A stretch of DNA of 47,675 nt from a bacterium (lineage in GTDB: Bacteria > SZUA-79 > Acidulodesulfobacterales > Acidulodesulfobacteraceae), in NCBI GenBank assembly GCA_027319095.1, contig DAHVNW010000013.1:1-47675 (forward strand). Direction: 5' to 3'. The position numbers were made by a program, and so were the translations under genes. The notes under the pieces are model-generated. The model saw only the letters and a program-made list of their open reading frames with translations, did not search any database and had not been told where the DNA came from. Shown here piece after piece: positions 17,098 through 23,654 of this stretch. How positions within the stretch are numbered: position 1 is the stretch's first letter; the number at the start of each line of letters is the position of its first letter.

Positions 17098-18098
17098 TTT
17101 TCGCACCTCCCTTTTAATTTTCTCGGCTTCTGCCTTAATTCAAAAAATAATTTATCGTTATTTATTATTTCAACAAAATCTCTTTCTTTTATATTTCCGG
17201 CTCTATACTGAAAAAACGGATCCGGCTTGACAAATCCGGAATAATCTATATTTATTATTCTGTCGCCGGATTGGTTCCCTCCCCAATTTAAAATTTTGCT
17301 ATGCATATCTTTATAAAATTCAGGATAAAAGCATTTAAACATAGCAAGCAACAAAATAGCGTCGGTTTCGTTATTACCGGTAACTATACTAACAGGAACG
17401 GCTCTTTTAATATAATTAAATGCAGTTCCTATAATGCATAAAGATATTTCTTTATGAACGGCTTTATTTATTTCTGACATATTGCCGCCTCTGCCTGAAT
17501 AAACTAAATGGGAAATATATACCTTCTTTACGCCTTCCGTTTCCGCCAGTTTAAATATAAATTCTATATCTTTGTAGTTATAAGAAGTGAGGGACATTCT
17601 TAAACCAACGTTTATTCCGTTAGCTTTAAGCATTCTTAAAGATTTGACGGAAGCGCCGTACGCTCCTTCTTTCTGTCTGAATCCGTCGTGAGTTTTTTCG
17701 GTTCCGTCTATGCTGATTCCGACATAATGAAACAGCGATTTTATATCTCCTACATTCCTTTCGTTTATCATGGTACCGTTTGTAGAAAGACTGACGGCAA
17801 AACCTTCTTCTTTAAGAATTTTTGCTATATCGAAAAGATACGGCGACATAAGCGGTTCGCCGCCGGAAAGTATAACGGCTTTTACGCCTGCTTTTTTTAA
17901 AGATTTTACGGTAGATAATACTAATTCCGGCTTTATATTTTCGTCTTTTTCTCTTTTTCCCGATGAAGAATAGCAATGTTGACAGGAAAGATTGCAATCG
18001 TTAGTAATGTTCCATATAAGCATTTTTCCTGTATTGTGCTTACTCGCATGGAAATCGGGGTCTAACGAATTTTTAATATAATCGGTTATCCTTAACAT
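17001..18098 (-). CDS. nirJ: NirJ-like radical SAM heme d1 biosynthesis protein
   Basis: A 365-residue radical SAM enzyme. The cluster motif is CNLSCQHC (Cys35, Cys39, Cys42), inside WNITNDCNLSCQHCYSSSG. The SAM-binding GGEP is in VILSGGEPLM. Many blocks match NirJ of denitrifiers: YVGISIDGTEKTHDGFR, VTGNNETDA, WGGNQSG and NIDYSGFVKPDPFF. The C-terminal cysteine region is GRCEKCDYLRICNGGSRARA ... DPACFI, which holds an auxiliary Fe-S cluster. NirJ replaces two propionate side chains of didecarboxysiroheme by oxo groups on the way to heme d1. It starts 1 bp after the stop of the c-d1-c gene, so the two genes are tightly coupled. No nirE or nirDLGH genes are in this window, so earlier pathway steps must be encoded elsewhere. 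Confidence 0.92.
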   Translation of the reverse strand: MLRITDYIKNSLDPDFHASKHNTGKMLIWNITNDCNLSCQHCYSSSGKREKDENIKPELVLSTVKSLKKAGVKAVILSGGEPLMSPYLFDIAKILKEEGFAVSLSTNGTMINERNVGDIKSLFHYVGISIDGTEKTHDGFRQKEGAYGASVKSLRMLKANGINVGLRMSLTSYNYKDIEFIFKLAETEGVKKVYISHLVYSGRGGNMSEINKAVHKEISLCIIGTAFNYIKRAVPVSIVTGNNETDAILLLAMFKCFYPEFYKDMHSKILNWGGNQSGDRIINIDYSGFVKPDPFFQYRAGNIKERDFVEIINNDKLFFELRQKPRKLKGRCEKCDYLRICNGGSRARAYSVSGDYFQEDPACFI

Positions 18099-18099
18099 T

Positions 18100-19857
18100 T
18101 TAATTTCCGTTCCTCCAAAAATTCCTGTTCCCGGAATCTTTTATAAAAGCTATAAGCGCTTTGATTTCATTCCAGTTAAGATTAAACTTAGGCATGGCGT
18201 TATGCTTATATCCAAGTTTTTTGGAAAACCTTACAGGGTCGGCTATTTGCTCTTTAATTCCCCAGACGTTAAGATGCGACGCTATATAAGAAAAAGAAGG
18301 CCCTATGGACGCAAGCGTCGGATTATGACAACCCCAACAGTATGTAAAATAGACCTCCTCGCCGAGAAGAGCGGCATCGTTCATTCTTTGATAATTCACG
18401 TAATTATATTTGCCTATTACGTCGTCCGCCGGTATCGTTTTTATTACTTTAAGAGAATTCGTCGAGACTATGTCCAGCGCTCCGTGCGCGCCGTAAAGGC
18501 TTATATACGCTAATTTCTCATTGCCGGAAAACTGGGTATGAATAACGATACCTTTATGCTTAAAAAATATCTTTTTAGTATTATAATTATATTTATTAAC
18601 GAGGATACAGGGGTTTGAACTGTCATCTACCCAAAGATATTCGGTATAAGGGTTTGTTTTAACGAAAAAACCCGGGCCTCCCGTATATATGCTTTTTACA
18701 AACTTCCAGTCGTACATTCTCCATATGGAAACGTAAGGAACGTTCAAACTTGTAAGGGCAAAGTAAAATTTTCCCTTGTGAAACCAGAACCCGGCTCCGG
18801 CAGGGTGGGCTATCCCGTATGCCTTATGGCGCCATACAATTTTTTTATCTTTAAGGCTGAAAACATACAGTTCTCCTTTATCGAAAGAGCCTCCTACGGC
18901 ATATTCGTCCAGCGGGTCAACAAAAAAATCCTGAAAAGGAACGGGGATTTTATAATAAGATACGTTTAACGTATCGGTGTTCAATACGCCTATATAGGAC
19001 TTATGCATAAAGGAAAATACGGCTACGTTATTTCTGAACAATCCATAGATTACCGATACTCTATGTTTTAGCGGTATTATTTTTACTGGTTCGAGATTTT
19101 TAGCGCTTAAAATAACTATGGATTTAGGAAGCCAGCAGGCGGCTAAGACGTACCTGCCTCCTTCGGAAAGAGAAATGTTTCTTAGGTAGCGGCAGGCTCT
19201 TACTTTATAGGCAAACCTGCCCGTGTAAAAATCGTATTTGCCTATATACCCTGTATTAGATGGAAGATAAAGGTATCTTCCCGAAGGAGAATATTTTAAC
19301 CCCCCGTGTATATCTCCGAAATTGAATTTATTCAATATCTTCGTTCCTTTCATTATCCAGACCTTTCCGATGCCGCTTACCACGACCGCCATAAGGTTTT
19401 TGACGGCTACAGGTTTGACGGCAATATCGCCTGTATTTGTATTCCCGTATCTAAAAAGGGAGGCTTGAATGTCGTGTTTTGTCCATCTGACATTCGAGGA
19501 CGGTTTTTTTAAATAGCTTATCAATGCGGATAAATTTTTACGGGATAATTCTTTAAACGCAGGCATAGGAATTGGAAATAAGCCTTTTGTTATAATAGTT
19601 TTAAGCCTGCCGTAATGAATACTGCCGATAAACTGAGGAATAAGTGGCGGGGCGGACTTTCCCAGCCTGTGTTCTCCGTGACATACGAAACAGCCGGTTC
19701 GAATATAAATTTTATGCCCTAAAACTTCTTCTGCTACGCCCGCGGCTGGTTTGATTTTAAGAATATTCCGCGCATCCGTCGAAACGGCGGAAGCAACCAA
19801 ATAATATACCGTAAAAACCGAAATTATTGTCAAAAATATAATTTTAAAGAATTTCAT
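18100..19857 (-). CDS. Cytochrome c - heme d1 propeller - cytochrome c protein (NirS/NirN-related)
   Basis: A 585-residue exported protein and first gene of the operon. After a signal/anchor (residues 5-24) comes a cytochrome c domain with CFVCH (Cys56, Cys59, His60) and PMPAF (Met98). The d1-type eight-bladed propeller (about 150-485) keeps the residues expected for heme d1. His184 lies in IHGGLKYSPSGRYLY, equivalent to the d1 axial His of cytochrome cd1. His285 (FMHKSY) and His351 (AHPAGAG) match the two active-site histidines. A further NirS-like block is WLPKSIVILSAKNLEPVKI. A second cytochrome c domain follows, with CWGCH (507-511) and AMPKF (Met555). NirS and NirN have only one cytochrome c domain, so this arrangement is unusual. 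It probably carries two c hemes and one d1 heme in the periplasm. The substrate is unknown and nitrite is not assured. Confidence 0.88.
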   Translation of the reverse strand: MKFFKIIFLTIISVFTVYYLVASAVSTDARNILKIKPAAGVAEEVLGHKIYIRTGCFVCHGEHRLGKSAPPLIPQFIGSIHYGRLKTIITKGLFPIPMPAFKELSRKNLSALISYLKKPSSNVRWTKHDIQASLFRYGNTNTGDIAVKPVAVKNLMAVVVSGIGKVWIMKGTKILNKFNFGDIHGGLKYSPSGRYLYLPSNTGYIGKYDFYTGRFAYKVRACRYLRNISLSEGGRYVLAACWLPKSIVILSAKNLEPVKIIPLKHRVSVIYGLFRNNVAVFSFMHKSYIGVLNTDTLNVSYYKIPVPFQDFFVDPLDEYAVGGSFDKGELYVFSLKDKKIVWRHKAYGIAHPAGAGFWFHKGKFYFALTSLNVPYVSIWRMYDWKFVKSIYTGGPGFFVKTNPYTEYLWVDDSSNPCILVNKYNYNTKKIFFKHKGIVIHTQFSGNEKLAYISLYGAHGALDIVSTNSLKVIKTIPADDVIGKYNYVNYQRMNDAALLGEEVYFTYCWGCHNPTLASIGPSFSYIASHLNVWGIKEQIADPVRFSKKLGYKHNAMPKFNLNWNEIKALIAFIKDSGNRNFWRNGN

Positions 19858-19902
19858 AAGCTAACCTTTAAAATACGTGGCGCGTTAACGTTATTTAATT
19901 CA

Positions 19903-19924
19903 TTGCCCCGCCGAAACGGGGCAA
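19903..19924 (-). promoter_or_regulatory. Leader hairpin upstream of the d1/molybdoenzyme operon
   Basis: Perfect 8-bp GC-rich stem (TTGCCCCG / CGGGGCAA) with loop CCGAAA, about 45 bp before the start codon of the c-d1-c gene. It lies between the start codon and operator copy B, so it is probably in the transcribed leader, as is the hairpin before the diheme cytochrome gene. A role in mRNA stability or translation is inferred. Confidence 0.45.
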
Positions 19925-19991
19925 AGGAGGTAAAATTTAAACTTACATTTTATAGTTTTAAGTGTAATACGCCTTTTATTTATTTTAAATA

Positions 19992-20049
19992 GGGGAAAAA
20001 CTGATTTTTGTAAGATAAATTTTGAAATTAAATGTAGGGGAAAAACCTA
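19992..20049 (-). promoter_or_regulatory. Bipartite operator-like element, copy B
   Basis: Part 1 (19992-20012) reads on the minus strand TACAAAAATCAG followed by TTTTTCCCC. Part 2 (20035-20049) is TAGG-N7-CCTA. The parts start 43 bp apart. Compared with copy A both arms of the palindrome changed together (TAAG/CTTA to TAGG/CCTA), which supports a real two-fold binding site. It lies about 135 bp before the six-gene operon. Confidence 0.72.
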
Positions 20050-20086
20050 TATCGTATTATTCATCAAAAAATTACGGCAAGATAAT

Positions 20087-20114
20087 AAAATAGCGGGAAA
20101 TTTCCCGCTATTTT
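20087..20114. terminator. Palindromic terminator after the small cytochrome cluster
   Basis: A 28-bp perfect palindrome (core TAGCGGGAAATTTCCCGCTA) is flanked by A-runs and T-runs on both sides. It lies about 50 bp past the end of the broken cytochrome gene (20164) and before operator copy B. It therefore separates the small-cytochrome transcription unit from the d1 operon. Confidence 0.75.
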
Positions 20115-20163
20115 ATTGAAATTAAAAAAATTTATAATTTTATAATTTAGATGTCTCTAAAGT

Positions 20164-20532
20164 TTATTTTTGCGATTCTAAATAATTTGCTAACGCGTTA
20201 AGCTCCGTCCCGCTCAGCATATTTTTGAACGCCGGCATCATAATTATATAATCCTTCCCGTTTATAACGGCGCTGCCTCACGGATTAAAATAACTATCAG
20301 GATTTTTAATAAAATCTTTTAGCTATATAACACTTTTTTCGGCTCCTATATTGCTCAGGTTAGGACCTGCCTTTCCGCCGGCGCCGTTTATCGTGTGACA
20401 GTTTATGCACCCTTTGGATTTAAAAACAGCTCTTCCGGATATAGCAAAAACCGCATTGCATCCATATAAAATCAAGAAAAAAATAAATATGCCCGATAAT
20501 GCAATTTTATATCTTTTCATTTCCATATCCAT
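20164..20532 (-). pseudogene. Monoheme c-type cytochrome interrupted by two in-frame stop codons
   Basis: The reading frame codes for a signal peptide, a CINCH heme motif and the family block GGKAGPNLSNIG. It then meets TAG at 20325-20323 and TGA at 20280-20278, yet continues in the same frame to a normal family ending (IMMPAF ... ELNALANYLESQK) and a TAA at 20166. The TAG stands exactly where all four related domains in this window have Trp (SWI, LWI, KWL), so it is one base from TGG. No frameshift is present. Either this is a young pseudogene, or the stops are read through, or the assembly has errors. GGAGG at 20536-20540 is better spaced for the ATG at 20526 than for 20532. It is the last member of the cytochrome cluster starting at 21308. 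Confidence 0.85.
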
Positions 20533-20567
20533 ATACCTCCGCTTATTAATAGCAAGTTCTTTTATAG

Positions 20568-20918
20568 TTATTTTAAAGATTTTAAATATCCGGCGAGTTT
20601 ATTAAGATTATTAGCGCTTATTTTTTTATTTGCCGGCATAATAGATTCATATATCTTTCCGTGAAAAATAACAAAAGAGTTGGGCGTAAAAAAATTTAAT
20701 TTAGGATTTCTTATCTGGCGCCTAATCCATAAATACGACCTGATTTTGCCGATGGCGGAAAGATTCGGACCCATCGTTCCTCCTTTTTTATTAATGGTAT
20801 GGCATAAAATACATTCTTCTTTCTTAAATAATTGCTTGCCTGCAATAGCATTGCTATTAGGAGGATTTAAAGCCACAGCCGCAATTATAAGAATTATCGA
20901 CAACAGCAACTTTTTCAT
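20568..20918 (-). CDS. Monoheme c-type cytochrome
   Basis: A 116-residue exported cytochrome. The signal peptide spans residues 1 to about 24 (LLLSIILIIAAVAL ... SNAIA). The heme motif is CILCH, followed by HTINKKGGTMGPNLSAIGKI. The likely axial Met is in SIMPANKK, and the protein ends AGYLKSLK. It shares the pattern GPNLS-x-G-(x)-W-x-x-x-QI-x-x-P with the neighbouring cytochromes and both halves of the diheme protein at 8509. Small cytochromes of this kind shuttle electrons in the periplasm. The upstream gene ends 51 bp away, so it is probably co-transcribed from the promoter region at operator copy C. Confidence 0.9.
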   Translation of the reverse strand: MKKLLLSIILIIAAVALNPPNSNAIAGKQLFKKEECILCHTINKKGGTMGPNLSAIGKIRSYLWIRRQIRNPKLNFFTPNSFVIFHGKIYESIMPANKKISANNLNKLAGYLKSLK

Positions 20919-20969
20919 AATTTATTCTCCTTCGTTATCCAACTTATATCGAGTATAAACTTCTTACGT

Positions 20970-21308
20970 TTATTTTAACGATTCGAGATATTGGGCAACC
21001 TCGTTAAGTCGTTTCGCATTTAAATTAAACTGAGGCATTATGCTCCCCGGAAAATGCTTGCCGGGATCGGCAATCTGCACCTTTAACCACTTGACCGAAT
21101 GTCCGCTTAAGCCCTCTTTAGAGAGGTTCGGACCGACGGAACCTCCGGAACCGTTTATCGTATGACAACTCAGGCAACCTTTAGCTTTAATAATTTTCAT
21201 AGCTTTTGCAGAATTAGGCGTCATAGCTTTTGCTCCGTTAATGGCGAAAATAAAAACGGCAAATAAAAAAACCGAGAAGATTAAAGCCGTTATCTTGAAA
21301 TTTTTCAT
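20970..21308 (-). CDS. Monoheme c-type cytochrome
   Basis: A 112-residue exported cytochrome and the first gene of the small-cytochrome cluster. The signal peptide spans residues 1 to about 28 (ALIFSVFLFAVFIFAINGAKA). The heme motif is CLSCH followed by HTINGSGGSVGPNLSKEG. The probable sixth ligand is the Met in GSIMPQFN, and it ends AQYLESLK. It lacks the insertion before MPxF that the relatives have (a (I/H)(D/N/H)GK-Y segment), so it is the most compact member. AGGAGG just upstream supports the start. Operator copy C lies about 127 bp upstream. Role inferred: periplasmic electron carrier for the redox system encoded next to it. Confidence 0.92.
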   Translation of the reverse strand: MKNFKITALIFSVFLFAVFIFAINGAKAMTPNSAKAMKIIKAKGCLSCHTINGSGGSVGPNLSKEGLSGHSVKWLKVQIADPGKHFPGSIMPQFNLNAKRLNEVAQYLESLK

Positions 21309-21434
21309 TTTTGATTCCTCCTTTGTTTATTTAAATTAAATTTAAGTAAATTAATTTAAGTTAAGCATAAAATTTTAACCCGTAAATTAATTTTTATAAT
21401 TTAAATTTAATATATGCAAAGAGGTTTTAAAATA

Positions 21435-21492
21435 GGAAAAATGCTGATTTTTGTAGTATAAATGCTGAATTATATCGTAGGAAAGAAACTTA
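21435..21492 (-). promoter_or_regulatory. Bipartite operator-like element, copy C
   Basis: Part 1 (21435-21455) reads on the minus strand TACAAAAATCAG followed by CATTTTTCC. Part 2 (21478-21492) is read on the plus strand as TAGG-N7-CTTA. The parts start 43 bp apart, as in copy B. It lies between the second response regulator gene (ends 21514) and the small-cytochrome cluster (starts 21308). An AT-rich stretch (21309-21434) with TATA-like sequences follows. Confidence 0.7.
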
Positions 21493-21513
21493 CGGGAAAA
21501 GACTGCGCCGTTA

Positions 21514-22170
21514 CTATTTCTTCAAAATTTTCAAATTAAAGTAAATTAAATCTATAAGTTGTGATTTGCTTGAAAAACCTAATTTTTCCATGCCCCTCGA
21601 ACGATACGTCGCTACGGTTTTTTCGCTTAAAAAATGCTTTTCTGCAATTTCTTTATTTGTAAAACCTTGCGCAACTCCTATCATGACCTCTTTTTCCCGC
21701 TTGCTTAAAGCTTCCCATAGCGTTTCTTCCCTGCTAAAAACATCATCGGAAGCGCTGCTTTTATTTGCAATAAAATCCTCGAGCATGGAAGGATGCACAT
21801 ACGTTTCCCCTCTGGCAACAGTTTTTATTGCGTAAACTAAATCGTAATCCATTGCCTTTTTTACTAAAAACCCGGAAGCTCCGGCTTCAAGCACTTTTTG
21901 CATATACTGTTTATCTTCGAACATGGTTAATATTAGTATTTTTGAGTTAGGCGAAATTTTTTTGATTTTTGGAATTAAGTCGATTCCGCTTATTTTCGGC
22001 ATGGATATATCGAGTAGAACTACATCCGGAGTTTTTACTTTAATGAGTTCGACCGCATGTAAAGCATCGTTTGTCGTTCCCGAAACGTTGATGCCCTCTT
22101 GTGTATCTAAAAATATTTTTAAGGTAGAAAGCAATATGGAGTGGTCGTCAACTATTACTACCGTTATCAT
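21514..22170 (-). CDS. LuxR/NarL-family response regulator
   Basis: A 218-residue regulator, 23 bp after the histidine kinase gene and clearly its partner. The receiver is canonical: Asp8/Asp9, phosphoacceptor Asp54 in LLDISMP, Thr82 in ILTMFED and the lysine in FLVKKAMDYD. The C-terminal HTH is LSKREKEV...GFTNKEIAE...SEKTVATYRSRGMEKLG. The protein is a close paralogue of the regulator at 9432, differing mainly in receiver switch residues. An AAGGGGG ribosome site precedes the ATG. Given the shared recognition helix and the three bipartite elements before cytochrome units, it likely activates or represses those units when phosphorylated. The site assignment is inference. Confidence 0.95.
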   Translation of the reverse strand: MITVVIVDDHSILLSTLKIFLDTQEGINVSGTTNDALHAVELIKVKTPDVVLLDISMPKISGIDLIPKIKKISPNSKILILTMFEDKQYMQKVLEAGASGFLVKKAMDYDLVYAIKTVARGETYVHPSMLEDFIANKSSASDDVFSREETLWEALSKREKEVMIGVAQGFTNKEIAEKHFLSEKTVATYRSRGMEKLGFSSKSQLIDLIYFNLKILKK

Positions 22171-22193
22171 TTTGCGTTATGCCCCCTTTTTAA

Positions 22194-23654
22194 TTAATTA
22201 ACAATATCGGGAATATAGAATTTGACCATCGTCCCTAAATTTTTTTCGGATTCTACGGTCAGTTCTCCGCCGAACAGTTTTGCCCTTTCTTTCATGCCGT
22301 CTATGCCGAAATGCTCATAATCTCCTTCACAGCATCCGAAGCCTTTTCCGTTATCCTCGACTATGCCCCTTATTTCCCCTTTATATCTATCGAGTATTAT
22401 GGTGATGCGATTGGCGCAGGCATGGCGGATAACATTCAGCACTGCTTCCTGAATTATTCTATATATATTTACTTCCAAATTTTTTTCCAATGCGACTTCT
22501 CCAAAATTTAACGGATAAAAATCTATTTTTATGTTTGGATTATTTTTAACGATGTCTGTAATATATTGCTTTACAGCATTAATTAATCCAACCTCGTCAA
22601 GCAGGCTTGGTCTTAAATTTTTGACCATATCGCGTATAAGATTGAACCCTTCCGTTAAATCGTCCCTTATCTGACGGGTTTTATTTTTAACTTCGGCTTC
22701 GTCGCCGGCGCAATCCTCAAGCATCTTAAGCCTTATTTTTAATGAGGAAAGAAATTGTCCGAAGCTGTCATGCAGTCTTCGCGATATTTTTCCCCTCTCC
22801 TCTTCGTGCGCGTTAATTATTTTTTTTATAAAATCTACCCTTAGCTCTTCGTTTTTTATTCTCTCCTGCTCTACGTCTTTTAATATTAAAGCCATTTCTG
22901 TAAACGAATTTGAAAGTTTTCCTATTTCGTCGTCTCCTTTAGTGGTTATTTGGACGTCGTAATCGCCGGATTTAATCTTCTGAACGGCCATATGCAGTTT
23001 TACGACCGGAGTTAAGAACCACCACGCTATAATCTTAAATATTAAATATATAAAAACAAAAGTAAATATTAAAATAAAAATAATATTTTTTAAAAAAATC
23101 GGCGATTCTTCTTTAAAAAAGGAATCTTTCATACGTTTTAAAGAAATTCCGACTATTATAGTCCCAAGTTTGCCCTTGGATATCGGAAAAGACGCATCAA
23201 TAATTTTCCCGTAAACGTCGTTACTATATTTAACTATCGATATGCCGTTCCGATTATTGTCGGTTTGATGGACGTTGATCGCAATATTCGGATAAAAGCC
23301 CTTATGAAGGTCATAAGCAATAATTTGACCTTTTTTATTTCTATAAAATATATATAGAATATTTTTATTATATTTAATCTCTTTCTTTAACAATAAATTT
23401 AGCTTACCGTAATTTTTACCGGCAATAAAACTTGCCGAACTTTCCTGAATATGCCTTACTATAACCATACTCATATATTCCGCGTCATGGGAAATTTCGC
23501 CGTTATAAAAAGATGATATAAAATATATAATTATAAACGCTAAAAAAATGGTGGTAAGTATAGCAAGCCCGATTAATTTAATCCTTATCGAGATATTAAT
23601 AAATTTTTTCCAAATGTTTATTATAATATCCGGCGCATTTAACTTCATTTTCAC
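22194..23654 (-). CDS. NarX/LiaS-type sensor histidine kinase with periplasmic sensor domain
   Basis: A 486-residue membrane kinase. It has TM1 (about 27-48), a periplasmic domain of about 135 residues (sCache-like, with LYIFYRNKKGQIIAYD and GKLGTIIVGI), TM2 (about 187-210), HAMP (about 212-262), a HisKA_3 dimerisation domain with phospho-acceptor His295 in RRLHDSFGQFLSS, and a HATPase domain (EAVLNVIRHA, VEDNGKGF, FGIDGMKERA). The periplasmic part contains no cysteine pair or heme motif, so the signal is not evident. It starts at GTG 23654, overlapping the MFS gene by 4 bp; a downstream ATG at 23648 is an alternative. It is followed by its response regulator. It probably senses a periplasmic small molecule relevant to the cytochrome and molybdoenzyme genes (inference). 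Confidence 0.94.
   Translation of the reverse strand: MKMKLNAPDIIINIWKKFINISIRIKLIGLAILTTIFLAFIIIYFISSFYNGEISHDAEYMSMVIVRHIQESSASFIAGKNYGKLNLLLKKEIKYNKNILYIFYRNKKGQIIAYDLHKGFYPNIAINVHQTDNNRNGISIVKYSNDVYGKIIDASFPISKGKLGTIIVGISLKRMKDSFFKEESPIFLKNIIFILIFTFVFIYLIFKIIAWWFLTPVVKLHMAVQKIKSGDYDVQITTKGDDEIGKLSNSFTEMALILKDVEQERIKNEELRVDFIKKIINAHEEERGKISRRLHDSFGQFLSSLKIRLKMLEDCAGDEAEVKNKTRQIRDDLTEGFNLIRDMVKNLRPSLLDEVGLINAVKQYITDIVKNNPNIKIDFYPLNFGEVALEKNLEVNIYRIIQEAVLNVIRHACANRITIILDRYKGEIRGIVEDNGKGFGCCEGDYEHFGIDGMKERAKLFGGELTVESEKNLGTMVKFYIPDIVN

Noticed and set aside
18100-19857. Plain nitrite reductase NirS (denitrification) annotation
   Set aside because: The d1 propeller and histidines fit, but the extra C-terminal cytochrome c domain and the operon with a sulfur-type molybdoenzyme make a simple NirS call unsafe. 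No nor gene is present in the window.
20278-20325. Selenocysteine or pyrrolysine recoding at TGA/TAG in the cytochrome gene
   Set aside because: No SECIS-like or PYLIS-like structure was recognised, and TAG replaces a conserved Trp by one base change, which is more simply a nonsense mutation. Readthrough is kept only as a question.
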